Positions 9,352-18,765 of a stretch of DNA of 64,000 nt are shown piece after piece. The stretch is from Herminiimonas arsenitoxidans. Lineage in GTDB: Bacteria; Pseudomonadota; Gammaproteobacteria; Burkholderiales; Burkholderiaceae_D. The notes under the pieces were generated by a model. The model saw nothing but the letters and a program-made list of their open reading frames with translations, made no database searches and was not told where the DNA came from. The stretch spans positions 3,038,001 to 3,102,000 of the forward strand of contig NZ_LT671418.1 in the NCBI RefSeq assembly GCF_900130075.1, given 5' to 3'. The number at the start of each line of letters is the position of its first letter. Positions within the stretch are counted from its first letter, which is position 1. Both the position numbers and the translations under genes were made by a program.

Positions 9352-10215
9352 TCAGCTCAGTTCGCGATGGCGCAATATGACATGCTCATGGGCGCGAAAA
9401 TATTCGGCAAGTTGCTCAACCATGTAGACAGAACGATGTTGACCGCCAGTGCAACCAATGGCAACGGTCAGGTAACTGCGATTATCATTCTTGAAAGCAG
9501 GCAGCCATTTTTCAACAAAACCGCGTATATCCGCCAGCAATGCAGTGGCATCAGGCTGCGCTCGCAAGAACTCTTGGACCGGTGCATCGCGACCCGTCAA
9601 AGGGCGTAAAGCCAGATCGTAATGTGGATTAGGCAATACCCGTACATCGAATACCAGATCGGCATCGAGTGGCACGCCGAATTTGAAGGCGAAGGATTCG
9701 AACAATAGTGTCAGAGGCGATCGATCCGTTTCCATCAAAGCCTTCAGCCATGCGCGCAATTTGTTCGCGTTCATGCCGGAGGTGTCGATCACATGGCTAA
9801 CTTCTTCTACGCCGGACAACATTTCGCGTTCTTCGCGTATGCATTCCGTCAGCGTACGTCTATCAGCTGCGGCATCACTGGTAAAGCCACGATGCGAGAG
9901 TGGATGGCTGCGTCGGGTTTCAGAAAAACGTGCGATCAATGAATCCGTCTTGGCTGTCAGGAATAGTACTTTGACATCGTGCCCTTGACTTTGTAGCCAG
10001 GCGATATCGGCCGGCAAACCGATCAGAGAGCTTGCACTGCGCGCATCCATCGCGATGGCCAACTTATCCGCATGTTCTTCGATGCGAGTGGCAACTAGCG
10101 CGCGTAGCAGCGTAGGTGGAAGATTGTCGACGCAAAAATAACCTGCGTCTTCGAGGGCATTAAGCCCGACAGATTTGCCGGACCCGGAGATTCCAGTGAT
10201 GAGAATGATGCGCAT
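9352..10215 (-). CDS. rapZ: RNase adapter protein / nucleotide-binding RapZ (YvcJ family)
   Basis: RapZ-family proteins bind nucleotides and, in enterobacteria, guide RNase E to the GlmZ/GlmY small RNAs controlling glucosamine-6-phosphate synthase. The P-loop GISGSGKS lies near the N-terminus and VDNLPP just after it. [21 protein letters not shown] and the C-terminal [12 protein letters not shown] are family signatures. The start is the ATG complementary to 10213-10215 (MRIILITG); eight extra codons upstream in frame do not resemble the family. The product is 287 residues, a normal length. It follows hprK and ptsN, tying it to the nitrogen-PTS set. Whether a GlmZ-type RNA exists in this lineage is not established here. 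Confidence 0.94.
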   Translation of the reverse strand: MRIILITGISGSGKSVGLNALEDAGYFCVDNLPPTLLRALVATRIEEHADKLAIAMDARSASSLIGLPADIAWLQSQGHDVKVLFLTAKTDSLIARFSETRRSHPLSHRGFTSDAAADRRTLTECIREEREMLSGVEEVSHVIDTSGMNANKLRAWLKALMETDRSPLTLLFESFAFKFGVPLDADLVFDVRVLPNPHYDLALRPLTGRDAPVQEFLRAQPDATALLADIRGFVEKWLPAFKNDNRSYLTVAIGCTGGQHRSVYMVEQLAEYFRAHEHVILRHRELS

Positions 10216-10272
10216 GCGGCCATGATACCGCAAGCACAAGAGGAAGGTTGTGACACCACAACTTTGCGGTTT

Positions 10273-11214
10273 TTATTCGTCGCTTTCCATCGCTTTTTGC
10301 TGACGTACCATGAAGTCTTTCAAGGTATCGATGCCGCGCAATTGCAAAATGGTATTGCGTACCGCCGCTTCCAAAAGAACTGCCAGATTTCGACCGGCTT
10401 CAACTGGAATGACGACTTTGCGTATCGACAGGCCGAGGATTTCTTCGCTCTGCGACGGCAGTGGCAAGCGTTCATAACTTTCTTCCAGCGTGCTGCGACG
10501 AACCAGATGTACGATCAGCTTCAGACGCATCTTGCGGCGTACCGCAGTCTCGCCAAAAATCGTACGGATATCGAGCAAGCCCAGGCCGCGTACTTCCAAT
10601 AAATTTTGTAGCAGTGGTGGGCAACGACCTTCAATCATGTGTGGTGCGATGCGCGCAAACTCGACTGCATCATCGGCCACTAGGCCGTGATTGCGTGAAA
10701 TCAATTCCAGGCCCAGCTCGCTTTTACCGAGGCCGGATTCACCGGTAATCAATACGCCTACACCCAGCACGTCCATGAATACGCCATGCATGGTGATGCG
10801 TTGCGCCAGCTTTTTCGACAGATAGACGCGCAGGTAATCGATGACTTGCGCAGCAGGCAAGGGAGTCGAGAACAAGGGAATATTCTTGTCGTCGCAAATC
10901 TCCATGATGTTGGCTGGCGTTTCCAGACCTTGCGCGATGATGAAAGCAGGTGGTTCGCCGGCGACCAGCTCAGCGGTGTGATGAGCGCGGCCATTTGGCG
11001 ACAGACGCTGGTAGTACTCGACTTCTTGATGGCCGAAGACTTGGATGCGGCCCGGGTGAATCAAGTTCAAGTGACCGACTTGATCCGCTGCCGATGTCGC
11101 ATCGCCGGAGATCAGGCGCTCGCCACCGGGAAATCCCGCAAACCATCCTAGCTGTAGCGATTCACGGTTGTCGTCGTAGAGTTGCTGGATGGAGAGCGGT
11201 GTCGGTAGTGGCAT
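10273..11214 (-). CDS. hprK: HPr kinase/phosphorylase
   Basis: Phosphorylates and dephosphorylates HPr on its regulatory serine. The 313-residue product has the kinase P-loop GESGLGKS at about 154-161, preceded by GVLI. The HprK signature region [12 protein letters not shown] and [12 protein letters not shown] follow. The N-terminal domain (1-130) is the DRTGG-like regulatory fold. Length agrees with proteobacterial HprK. It lies between ptsN and rapZ on one strand, as in many alpha- and betaproteobacteria, where HprK works on a PTS that regulates rather than imports sugar. Whether it is active on the local HPr cannot be told from sequence. Confidence 0.95.
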   Translation of the reverse strand: MPLPTPLSIQQLYDDNRESLQLGWFAGFPGGERLISGDATSAADQVGHLNLIHPGRIQVFGHQEVEYYQRLSPNGRAHHTAELVAGEPPAFIIAQGLETPANIMEICDDKNIPLFSTPLPAAQVIDYLRVYLSKKLAQRITMHGVFMDVLGVGVLITGESGLGKSELGLELISRNHGLVADDAVEFARIAPHMIEGRCPPLLQNLLEVRGLGLLDIRTIFGETAVRRKMRLKLIVHLVRRSTLEESYERLPLPSQSEEILGLSIRKVVIPVEAGRNLAVLLEAAVRNTILQLRGIDTLKDFMVRQQKAMESDE

Positions 11215-11261
11215 GGTGGACGCAGGCAGGGACAGATACGCACCGGGAAACAGTGCGGCGG

Positions 11262-11735
11262 TTAGTTGGTGTTTTGCAGACTAGGTTGCCACGTGATCAG
11301 GCGCGCATGCACAGCCGCTGGATCTTCGATAGTTGCAAGCAAGTTACGGAATGTTTCATCGGAAAACATTTCTGCCAGTTCGGACAGAATTTCCAGATGT
11401 TGTTGCGTCACGTGATCGGGGATCAACAGAAAGATCAGCAGATTGACGGGCTGGCCATCTGGCGATTCAAACGGGATAGGTTGTGCCAGACGAACGAAAG
11501 CAGCCAACGGCGCTTTCAATCCCTTGATACGACCATGTGGCACGGCAACGCCATGGCCAAGGCCGGTCGAGCCAAGCCGTTCGCGCGCGAACAGATTGTC
11601 GGAGACGACGGAACGGGCAATGCCACAGTTGTTTTCGAAAATTAAACCAACCTGTTCAAACGTACGTTTTTTGCTGGATACGTCCAGATCAAGGACTACG
11701 TTGGCAGGGGGGAGAATTTGACTTAAATGGTTCAT
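11262..11735 (-). CDS. ptsN: PTS IIA-like nitrogen regulatory protein (EIIA-Ntr)
   Basis: Phosphoryl acceptor of the nitrogen PTS, regulating potassium transport and stress functions by protein contacts. The 157-residue product is one PTS EIIA type-2 domain. The phosphorylated His lies in [32 protein letters not shown] is the usual core strand and helix. I chose [10 protein letters not shown] (complement of 11733-11735) rather than four codons upstream, because EIIA-Ntr proteins begin this way. hprK and rapZ follow. The genes often found just before it (rpoN, hpf) are absent; the upstream neighbour here is the aryl-polyene operon. Confidence 0.93.
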   Translation of the reverse strand: MNHLSQILPPANVVLDLDVSSKKRTFEQVGLIFENNCGIARSVVSDNLFARERLGSTGLGHGVAVPHGRIKGLKAPLAAFVRLAQPIPFESPDGQPVNLLIFLLIPDHVTQQHLEILSELAEMFSDETFRNLLATIEDPAAVHARLITWQPSLQNTN

Positions 11736-11773
11736 GGTGCGACGCACAAAAAAAGGACTCTGCGAGGAATTAT

Positions 11774-11799
11774 AGGCCTATTCGATGGCAATAGGGCCT
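11774..11799. other. Inverted repeat upstream of ptsN
   Basis: AGGCCTATT (11774-11782) and AATAGGGCCT (11790-11799) form a stem with one bulged base and a 7-base loop, about 40 bases upstream of the ptsN start. It also lies downstream of the GT2 gene. There is no clear U-run on either strand, so a regulatory site or a weak terminator are both possible. Nothing else stands out in the gap 11736-11954. Confidence 0.4.
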
Positions 11800-11954
11800 G
11801 AATCGGGAAAGCTGAGTGGGTGCTGGCCTGTCTGTTGCAGATAAGACGCACCTTTTTAAGGCGGCTTGCCATAGCTATTGCTTTTTTATTTTTTGATGAG
11901 TCGATTAAAACATAACTAGGTGGAATTTGTAAGGCTGCTCGCTTACTAATGGAT

Positions 11955-12704
11955 CTATTGCTTATCGTGCAAGCTCTGAATCAAGCCTTTCAAATACAGG
12001 CCGCGAGACAGTAATTTCCACGTGATCATGCGTGTGATGAGTGCAATATCCAGTACGGGGCGGAAATGGCTGGCACGTGCATGTACTGCGTAGATTGCTG
12101 GAATTTTGACCGGTACGCTGCGGATGCCCAGACGCGCTGCTTCTATCAATATTTCGCTTTCGAATACGAAGCATGATGATTTTTGATGATTTATCTTGAG
12201 ATGTTCCAGCAAGTCGATCGGATAAATGCGAAAGCCGGACTGGCTATCGATGATGCGATAACCCGCTGCCCATGAAATCCAGAAGTTTGCGAACTGGTTG
12301 GCGTTGTAGCGTGCGCGCGGGATATTTTCTTTTTCGTGCAGGCGCGATCCGATCACAATGGCGTTTTCTGCTGTGCGAAAGCGATCAATCAAGCGTGGAA
12401 TATCTTCAGGGCGATGCTGACCATCGCCATCTAAGGTGATGATGCCCAGGCGTGCATGCGTACGTGCCACTTGCATGCCATCCCACAAACTTGCCGCCTT
12501 GCCTTCATTGCGTGCGTGGCGCAGCAGGGTGATATCCAATCCGTCCAGCGCATCGACAGTGTTATCTGATGAGCCATCATCGACTACGATGACATGGCGG
12601 ACATAAAGCAAGGTGCGTTCAACCAGATCGCGGATAGTCGCACCTTCGTTAAATGCCGGAATAACGACCGCGAAATCTTCCTTCGGATTGGTCGTGGTCA
12701 TCAC
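11955..12704 (-). CDS. GT2 glycosyltransferase of the aryl-polyene operon
   Basis: A 249-residue family-2 glycosyltransferase of the dolichyl-phosphate-sugar synthase type. VIPAFNE near residue 15 begins the nucleotide-sugar fold. VVDDGSSDNT and NEGKAASLWDG follow. The metal-binding DxD is in LDGDGQH at about 92-98, and DSQSGFRIYP at about 153-162 is typical of the acceptor side. No C-terminal membrane helices are obvious. The start is GTG at 12704 or the ATG directly after it; the GTG overlaps the ketoreductase stop. As the last gene of the operon it presumably adds a sugar to the aryl-polyene lipid, an assignment made by context only. Confidence 0.85.
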   Translation of the reverse strand: MMTTTNPKEDFAVVIPAFNEGATIRDLVERTLLYVRHVIVVDDGSSDNTVDALDGLDITLLRHARNEGKAASLWDGMQVARTHARLGIITLDGDGQHRPEDIPRLIDRFRTAENAIVIGSRLHEKENIPRARYNANQFANFWISWAAGYRIIDSQSGFRIYPIDLLEHLKINHQKSSCFVFESEILIEAARLGIRSVPVKIPAIYAVHARASHFRPVLDIALITRMITWKLLSRGLYLKGLIQSLHDKQ

Positions 12705-13420
12705 GCCATCGCTCCATTGATCGAAATGATTTGCCCGGAAATGTAGGCAGCGTCATCTGATACCAGGAATTTGACCAAGGAGGCGACTTCATGTGGTTGA
12801 CCCGCGCGTTTCATGGGTACGATCTGATCAATTGCCGTTTGTAGAAATACATCCTGCGTCATCGGCGAGGCGATAATGCCAGGCGCAACGGCATTGACTG
12901 TGATGCCGCGTGAAGCCAGTTCAAGTGCCAGCGATTTTGTTGCACCATGCAGGCCAGCCTTGGCTGCAGCGTAATTGGCTTGTCCGCGATTACCCATGAT
13001 GCCGGCGATAGACGACATATTGACGATGCGGCCCCAGCGCGTTGCCATCATGGCGAGCAATAACGGTTGTGTGACGTGGAAAAAACCGTTTAGTGAAATA
13101 TCGATCACGCGCATCCATTGCTCGGATTCCATGCCGACCATCAAGGCATCGTCATGTGTTCCTGCATTGTTGACGACGATCTGAATTGCGCCGTCTTTCA
13201 GTAGCTCTTCTAATGCATGGCTGGTTGCCACGGCATCGGTGACGTCGAAGCTGCTTGATTGTGCACTGTGGCCGGAAGCTATGAGTTCCTTTACCAATTC
13301 ATCCGCTGCTGCCGGATTACTATGCGCGTGCACAATGACGTGTATGCCTTCAGCGGCAAGCTGACGGCAGATGGCGGAGCCGATCGCGCCACTACCGCCT
13401 GTGACGAGTGCGCGTTTCAT
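12701..13420 (-). CDS. 3-ketoacyl-ACP reductase of the aryl-polyene operon (FabG-like, ApeQ type)
   Basis: Short-chain dehydrogenase of 239 residues expected to reduce the 3-keto group after each elongation, using NADPH. The cofactor loop is GGSGAIGSAI near residues 8-17 and the NNAG motif follows at about 86-89. The catalytic set is Ser in NMSSIAGIMG with YAAAK (Tyr-x3-Lys). The C-terminus HEVASLVKFLVSDDAAYISGQ is FabG-like. The ATG overlaps the dehydratase stop as ATGA and the glycosyltransferase start overlaps this gene's stop, so all three are likely translationally coupled. It is not the housekeeping fabG, which normally sits with fabD, acpP and fabF. Confidence 0.9.
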   Translation of the reverse strand: MKRALVTGGSGAIGSAICRQLAAEGIHVIVHAHSNPAAADELVKELIASGHSAQSSSFDVTDAVATSHALEELLKDGAIQIVVNNAGTHDDALMVGMESEQWMRVIDISLNGFFHVTQPLLLAMMATRWGRIVNMSSIAGIMGNRGQANYAAAKAGLHGATKSLALELASRGITVNAVAPGIIASPMTQDVFLQTAIDQIVPMKRAGQPHEVASLVKFLVSDDAAYISGQIISINGAMA

Positions 13421-13851
13421 GCAGATTCTCCTTCGAGTACAACGGCGACACGACCTTGGACCAGGATTTTTTCCTGTGCGGAAAGTGTAAATTCGTAAAT
13501 TGAGCGTCCGCTTTCGCTGATCAGCTTTTTTGCATCTACGATCAGGTCGTCGCTGATCGTATCCAGTCGTGCTATGGACCAGCTTACATCTTTTGCATTC
13601 GCCAGATAACCTGCGCGCGATGCATGTGGATTATCTGCCAGCAAACCACCATGTACAGCAATTGCCTGCGCGCCATATTCAATGCCGCATACCGCCATTA
13701 AGCCATCTGCACTACGCAAAGGATGTTGTGGATCGCGATGGCTGATGGCGGAGCAGCGGATGTGATGGTCGTCCCACGATATTACTTCGTGCAGCAGGCA
13801 CATAGAACCCTGATGCGGAATCAATGCCGCGATATCGATGTGCGTTTTCAT
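13417..13851 (-). CDS. Hotdog-fold 3-hydroxyacyl-ACP dehydratase (ApeP type)
   Basis: A 144-residue hotdog protein beginning MKTHIDIAALIPHQGSMCLL. The segments IPHQGSMCLLHEV and CGIEYGAQAIAVH are typical of ApeP-like dehydratases in aryl-polyene clusters. The expected reaction is removal of water from 3-hydroxyacyl-ACP to give the conjugated double bond. A second dehydratase-like domain is fused to the AMP-ligase of the same operon, so two dehydratases are present. I placed the start at 13851 because its ATG overlaps the chain-length-factor stop (ATGA); the longer open frame extends 52 codons into that gene and is not plausible. Confidence 0.82.
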   Translation of the reverse strand: MKTHIDIAALIPHQGSMCLLHEVISWDDHHIRCSAISHRDPQHPLRSADGLMAVCGIEYGAQAIAVHGGLLADNPHASRAGYLANAKDVSWSIARLDTISDDLIVDAKKLISESGRSIYEFTLSAQEKILVQGRVAVVLEGESA

Positions 13852-14636
13852 GGCTGTATTGTGACCATTAAGCTGCGATTGAGGTAATCGAGATAGACGG
13901 TTTGTGCCGCAGGAGTTGCCAACGCTGCCAACAGAGGAAGGCCATGTGCAGCCGGATTGCTCAGGAATGAGGCCGGCAAATCGGCAGGCAAGGCTGTGGC
14001 TGCGCAATGCTCAACCAAAGCTATCTGTAATTTGGCCATCGTTTTATCAGTACGCTGATTCGTCAGCAGCAAAGAGATTGCGCAGTCCAGTGCGGTTGGG
14101 CGCAATGCTGCAAATGGTTCTGGGAAGCGCATGTCGTATGCGGTCATCAGGACGTCTTGCTGCTCATCGATGGTTTGTACAGCGGCTTCCAGCAATGCTG
14201 CGGGAAATGTATCGTCGAATGCGCAGATCGTCGTCGATGCCTGCGTCAATCCGGCAGCGATGCTCCAGTAGCCGGATGCTGCGTTATGGACAGAGTTGGC
14301 AAAACGGATCGGAGAAACGTCCGGTTCTTCTTGCGCCAAACTATCAGCGATCTGATGGATGATCTGTCCGTCGCCGTCGGAACTGGCAAATACACAGGAA
14401 ACAGGGCGTGTCGTTTCAGTGGTGTGTGTAGCAAGTGCTTCGCAAGCCGAGCTCAATGCGAGGCGGGCAGAAGCAATGCAACGTCGTCTTTCGGTAGCAG
14501 GCAGTATGGCTGGGGCAATTGTTGGCAGTTCGCGCCAGACGTAAGGCGTGCTGCCACTGAGGATGGGTTGTGCTTCTACCCATCCGACCATACCGGGAGC
14601 AATGACTCCTACGCTTTCGATGAAGACTTCAATCAT
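13848..14636 (-). CDS. Ketosynthase-like chain-length factor (ApeC type)
   Basis: A 262-residue truncated thiolase-fold protein resembling the N-terminal half of a ketosynthase (PF13723-like). The hallmark SVHNAASGYWSIAAG at about 115-129 replaces the usual active-site Cys motif, with His 117. No complete Cys-His-His set is present. In studied aryl-polyene systems the equivalent protein pairs with an active ketosynthase and helps set chain length; the active KS is the gene immediately upstream here. The start at 14636 overlaps the KS stop as ATGA; the longest frame adds 82 spurious codons. Confidence 0.82.
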   Translation of the reverse strand: MIEVFIESVGVIAPGMVGWVEAQPILSGSTPYVWRELPTIAPAILPATERRRCIASARLALSSACEALATHTTETTRPVSCVFASSDGDGQIIHQIADSLAQEEPDVSPIRFANSVHNAASGYWSIAAGLTQASTTICAFDDTFPAALLEAAVQTIDEQQDVLMTAYDMRFPEPFAALRPTALDCAISLLLTNQRTDKTMAKLQIALVEHCAATALPADLPASFLSNPAAHGLPLLAALATPAAQTVYLDYLNRSLMVTIQP

Positions 14637-15820
14637 GCGCGCGGCTTCCCAAATAAAAGACTGCAGTTGGTACCGCCAAAACCGAATGAGTTGCTGACTA
14701 CATTGTGCAGTGTTGCCTTGCGGTTGCTCTGTATAAAATTTGCGCGTAACAAGGGATCTATTTGCTGTGTATTCGTGGCGCCCGGTATCAGACCATGTTG
14801 CAGACAGAGCAGGCTGATAACCGCTTCCACGATGCCGGCTGCGCCTAGCGTATGGCCGGTTGCACCTTTGGTAGAACTGCATGCAACTTCAGTGCCGAAA
14901 ACGGCAACAACGGCTACATCTTCCGAGGCGTCGTTGCTGGGAGTGCCGGTGCCATGCAGATTGATGTAATCGATATCAGTTGGCGATAAGTCTGCCCTAT
15001 TGAGCGCGGCTTGCATCGCTTGTTGTGCACCTAGTCCTTGCGGATGCGGTGTAGACATGTGATAAGCATCGCTCGACTCACCGTAGCCCAAGAGCGCCAG
15101 TTCGCCGTGTTGTTCTTTTTCCAGCAAGGCAAAACCAGCTGCTTCACCGATAGAAATGCCGTTGCGATCCTTACCCCAAGGGCGACACGGTTGCGACGAA
15201 GTCAGCTCAAGCGCAGTAAAGCCATAGAGTGTTGACCACGATAATGAGTCAACGCCACCGACCACGACGGCATCGCATAAACCTTGCCGAATGAGCCGTG
15301 CAGCACTGGCGAATACTTTTGCGCTGGAAGAACAGGCGGTGGAGATCACATAAGACGGGCCGCTGACAGCGAGCGATAGTCGTACAAAATCTGCCAGTCC
15401 GAACAAATTATGTTGTTCGCGAAAATGCATGGATGCAGGCCAGACACCATGCGTTTTATGGAAACGAAACGCGATTTCCGTTTCAAAATTACCGGAGGTT
15501 GATGTGCCGAGAATGACGCCAACGCGATCCGCACCGTATGCGGTTTTGGCGCGCTCAACGGCAGAAACGAACCCGTCTTGTTGCAAACCGATTTGTGCCA
15601 GGCGGTTGTTGCGGCAATCGTAAGCGGATAAGGCAGCAGGAATTTTTTCCTGTTCTATGCCTTCGACACGACCTATCCAGGTGGAAATCGGGTTTTCCTG
15701 GAAATCATTTTCGCGCAGGCCCGAGTGTTCTGATTGCAACGCATGCAGCGTTGCCTTCAAGCCGTGTCCCAACGCGCTGGATGCGGTAAAGGCGGACAAA
15801 TAGATAGGTTGCAAGATCAA
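14633..15820 (-). CDS. Beta-ketoacyl-ACP synthase of the aryl-polyene operon (ApeO type)
   Basis: Condensing enzyme of 395 residues with a complete catalytic triad: Cys 163 in STACSSSAKV, His 289 in LHGTGTPSND and His 323 in TGHTLGAAG. FGFGGTNCSL closes the active site near the C-terminus. It should extend an aryl or polyenoyl starter with malonyl units, working with the chain-length factor whose start overlaps its stop. It is divergent from housekeeping FabF in its N-terminal third. The MMPL exporter gene ends 40 bases upstream on the same strand. Only one complete KS is present; studied clusters usually have a second. Confidence 0.9.
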   Translation of the reverse strand: MILQPIYLSAFTASSALGHGLKATLHALQSEHSGLRENDFQENPISTWIGRVEGIEQEKIPAALSAYDCRNNRLAQIGLQQDGFVSAVERAKTAYGADRVGVILGTSTSGNFETEIAFRFHKTHGVWPASMHFREQHNLFGLADFVRLSLAVSGPSYVISTACSSSAKVFASAARLIRQGLCDAVVVGGVDSLSWSTLYGFTALELTSSQPCRPWGKDRNGISIGEAAGFALLEKEQHGELALLGYGESSDAYHMSTPHPQGLGAQQAMQAALNRADLSPTDIDYINLHGTGTPSNDASEDVAVVAVFGTEVACSSTKGATGHTLGAAGIVEAVISLLCLQHGLIPGATNTQQIDPLLRANFIQSNRKATLHNVVSNSFGFGGTNCSLLFGKPRA

Positions 15821-15860
15821 GTCCGTGGGCTGAAAGTGCTGGCGATTATAGCAAAGCGCA

Positions 15861-18191
15861 TCATGCTATCCCGGTACGCGTTGGGCGCGCCAGTAAATAG
15901 GCGCAGACCATACTCAATACTGCACCGATAGTGACGGTTTGTCCGATGGCATGCAAGACGGGCAAGCTGGATAAGGTCAGTGTGCCAAATGACAGGAAAG
16001 TCGTCAGGCCGCAAGTAATCAGCGATAGATGATTGCGCTGAGTGTCGTCTGCGCTGGTTTCTTCACGGTTGAAGAAGATGGAATAATTCAAGCCTATTCC
16101 TATGACCAACAGCATGGAGACCAGATGGAATAGCGTCAATTTCTCACCCAAGACGATGACAGTCACGGCGATACTAAGTATCACTGCCGAGATGACCGGA
16201 TAGAGCACGCGCAGTGTAAGTCGCCATGAACGCAGGCTGACCAATAGCAGCAACGTAATCAAGACCATACCGAATGCGGATAAATGCAGCGCTTCATCAC
16301 GATAGGTACTGATCAGGTGGCCGGTATCGTCTTTCAGGTCAATGGCGCGCAATCCTTTTTCTTGCAAGGCGGGTAACGCTGCTTGCAGACGAGCTGGATC
16401 GCGTACGCCGCTCAAGGTGATCAATGCGACTGCACCTTGTTTGTCATCTAGTAGCAATGAGCGAACCTTTAAGCCGAGTGAACTGTGGTCGAGATCTTCT
16501 GCTTTCAGCAGTGCTTGCTGCTTTGCGGCTGCAATATCCTTGATGAAGGGAGTGAATGCATCGCTACGGAATGGTAGATCTACCAGCGCCTGTTGCAAGT
16601 TATTTGTAAGTTCCTTGTCGTTCGGCAAAGCTGCCTGGCGTTGCATTTGTAGGGATGCGCTGGGTAAATAATTGGCAGCCATATCGAAGCCGCCGATCAC
16701 GCCTTCGTCTACCAATTTCGACAAATCCGAACGTACTTGTTCGCTTTGCTGCAGTGCTTGCTCACGATCCTTGCCTGCAGCAACGAGTAAGTAACGCACA
16801 TCCGGTGCGCCTAATTGGTTGCGTAATTCCTGATCCAGTTTCTTTGCCGAGGCGGAAATGGGGCTCAAACTCGCCAGATCGTCGTCCCATAATTGCTGAC
16901 GTTGCACAAACAGTGCGGCGAGAGAGATGAATACCAAAGGCAGCACCAGCACACGCCAACGATTGCCTGGCGATAATTTGATAGGCAGGTGTTCCAACTT
17001 GCGTGAAGTGAGCGTAGAACCTGCAATGACGGGCAACACGAAATAAGTAGTCAAACCGGCGACAGCAACACTGACCAGTGACAGCAAGCCCAATTGTGCC
17101 AATCCAGAGAAGCTCGATAGCAGCATCGCAATCGAGCTGAAGGTTGTGGTCAGAATCGCCAGCCGCAGCGTTGGTCCGACGCGTAGCAAGGCATTGCGAA
17201 CAGGTTCGCCGCGTGCAGTGTGGAGGAAGGCGTAATTAGGATAGTCGACAGCTTCCCCGATCAGGGTAGCTGCGAATGCCAGCGTAATACCGTGCACGCC
17301 ACCAAATACCAGTGATACCGCAGCGGTGCCGATCAGCAGGCCTGATATCGCTGGCACATACGCCAGCATGGTCAAACCGATGGAGCGGTAGGTCAGCCAT
17401 AGCACCAGCAATACCAGCGTTGAGGCAATCACTGATAAGCGCCATGAATCACTTTCTATCAGTTTGCGTGATTCTGCGGCGAAGACGCCGGTGCCGGACA
17501 GCAAGAGCTGCGCCTGACTTTTTTCTTCTGTTGCTGCATTGGTGAATTGTTGGCGTATGTTTGTGAGGATGTCTTGTTGTGCGTTGACGTCCATGCCGGA
17601 CGCGGCCGTTTGTGCGATCAATAATGCGCGGCTGTTATCTGTCGCAAACCATACGCCATCGTGCATGCTGATTTGCGCAGCTGGTGTCCATAGAGAAAAA
17701 ATACGTGCCACTTCGCCGGTCGGGTCCATCGGAATCAACTGTTTGGCAAAGGAGCCACCTTGCGAGGACAGCATTTGCGCGCTGGCTTGCAATGAGGTTT
17801 TTAATGCAGCGACATCGAAATGATTTTCCGTGATTGCAGGGCTGAGCAGATATCGGTAGCGCAGCAAGATATCGCGTTCATTTGTCAGCGCATTGAATTC
17901 TCCGTTATGGACGAAGGTAATGCGCTGATCTTGACGCATGGCATGCGCCAGATTGCGGCTCAGGTTTGCAAGTTTTTCCGGTGTGTCGCCCTCGATGCCG
18001 ATCAGGATCAGGCGTGAGGCAGGACCTTCGCGTAATTGATCCAGCAGGAGTTGTTGCGTGCGATCAGGTGCGGTCGGTAAAAAACCGGTTAGATCGGTAT
18101 AGATCTTGGTATGTGCGACAGCTATCCACGCGCTGAAAGCGAGCAGCAATAACCAGCATGCGACGATAGCCTTGTTGCGCAACTTAATCAT
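15861..18191 (-). CDS. MMPL/RND-family exporter (ApeM type)
   Basis: A 776-residue inner-membrane transporter of the RND superfamily. It has an N-terminal helix, a large periplasmic domain, a block of about five helices at roughly 245-400, a second periplasmic domain, and a final block from about 625 to the end (for example GMVLITLLLLVSLRSWRLTLRVLYP). Related proteins move lipids and polyketides. It is the predicted exporter of the aryl-polyene lipid, paired with the LolA-like carrier upstream, whose stop overlaps its start by 8 bases. The cargo is inferred from context. Confidence 0.87.
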   Translation of the reverse strand: MIKLRNKAIVACWLLLLAFSAWIAVAHTKIYTDLTGFLPTAPDRTQQLLLDQLREGPASRLILIGIEGDTPEKLANLSRNLAHAMRQDQRITFVHNGEFNALTNERDILLRYRYLLSPAITENHFDVAALKTSLQASAQMLSSQGGSFAKQLIPMDPTGEVARIFSLWTPAAQISMHDGVWFATDNSRALLIAQTAASGMDVNAQQDILTNIRQQFTNAATEEKSQAQLLLSGTGVFAAESRKLIESDSWRLSVIASTLVLLVLWLTYRSIGLTMLAYVPAISGLLIGTAAVSLVFGGVHGITLAFAATLIGEAVDYPNYAFLHTARGEPVRNALLRVGPTLRLAILTTTFSSIAMLLSSFSGLAQLGLLSLVSVAVAGLTTYFVLPVIAGSTLTSRKLEHLPIKLSPGNRWRVLVLPLVFISLAALFVQRQQLWDDDLASLSPISASAKKLDQELRNQLGAPDVRYLLVAAGKDREQALQQSEQVRSDLSKLVDEGVIGGFDMAANYLPSASLQMQRQAALPNDKELTNNLQQALVDLPFRSDAFTPFIKDIAAAKQQALLKAEDLDHSSLGLKVRSLLLDDKQGAVALITLSGVRDPARLQAALPALQEKGLRAIDLKDDTGHLISTYRDEALHLSAFGMVLITLLLLVSLRSWRLTLRVLYPVISAVILSIAVTVIVLGEKLTLFHLVSMLLVIGIGLNYSIFFNREETSADDTQRNHLSLITCGLTTFLSFGTLTLSSLPVLHAIGQTVTIGAVLSMVCAYLLARPTRTGIA

Positions 18192-18759
18192 GTTGAATTG
18201 TCATGATGGAACGGTCGCCACCAGCTTCTAATATATCGACCAATGTCATACGATTACCCATTCCTTCTATGCGCAATATCTTGACGTTTTCGCGCATGGC
18301 ATCGTCTGATGGCGACAGAGTGAGTGTCCAGCGTGCGGCGCTTCCTTCGAGCCTAACATCGTAGAAGCGCTGCAGTGTTTTCAAATCGCCGGCCAGCGTC
18401 GCACGTATGCTTTCAACAAATGCCCAGATGGGTGGATTGCTTTGCAGGCGGATGCTGCGCTTTTTATTGGTGACATTGTTTTGCCAAGTGAGTTGATCGC
18501 CTTCGACTGTGATGACTTCATCTTGCGGCGACAACGCATGTTTTTCGACAAAGCCAGGACGACGATAGGTGAGCGTGCCGCTTGATTCCAGTGGCGCCTT
18601 CAACAAGGCGAGTGTTTTCTTTTCAGTAAAACGACTTTGACTCAACTCCACTTTCGCCATTGTTTCCATCAATTGCGGCAAACCCCAGGACTGGGCCGAA
18701 GCACAAAGCGGAGAAAAGAAAAACAGGCATGTCAAAAGAAGGCGTGCGGGATTAAGCAT
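18184..18759 (-). CDS. LolA-like periplasmic carrier of the aryl-polyene operon
   Basis: A 191-residue secreted protein with a signal peptide (LLLTCLFFFSPLCASA, cleaved near residue 22). The rest resembles outer-membrane lipoprotein carrier LolA: SRFTEKKTLALLKAPLESSGTL early and a long beta-rich domain, with no Cys lipobox. LolA-like genes are regular members of aryl-polyene clusters and probably ferry the pigment lipid across the periplasm. It begins 6 bases after the acyltransferase gene and overlaps the MMPL exporter by 8 bases. The cell's main lipoprotein carrier is expected elsewhere. Confidence 0.82.
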   Translation of the reverse strand: MLNPARLLLTCLFFFSPLCASAQSWGLPQLMETMAKVELSQSRFTEKKTLALLKAPLESSGTLTYRRPGFVEKHALSPQDEVITVEGDQLTWQNNVTNKKRSIRLQSNPPIWAFVESIRATLAGDLKTLQRFYDVRLEGSAARWTLTLSPSDDAMRENVKILRIEGMGNRMTLVDILEAGGDRSIMTIQHD

Positions 18760-18765
18760 GGCGAT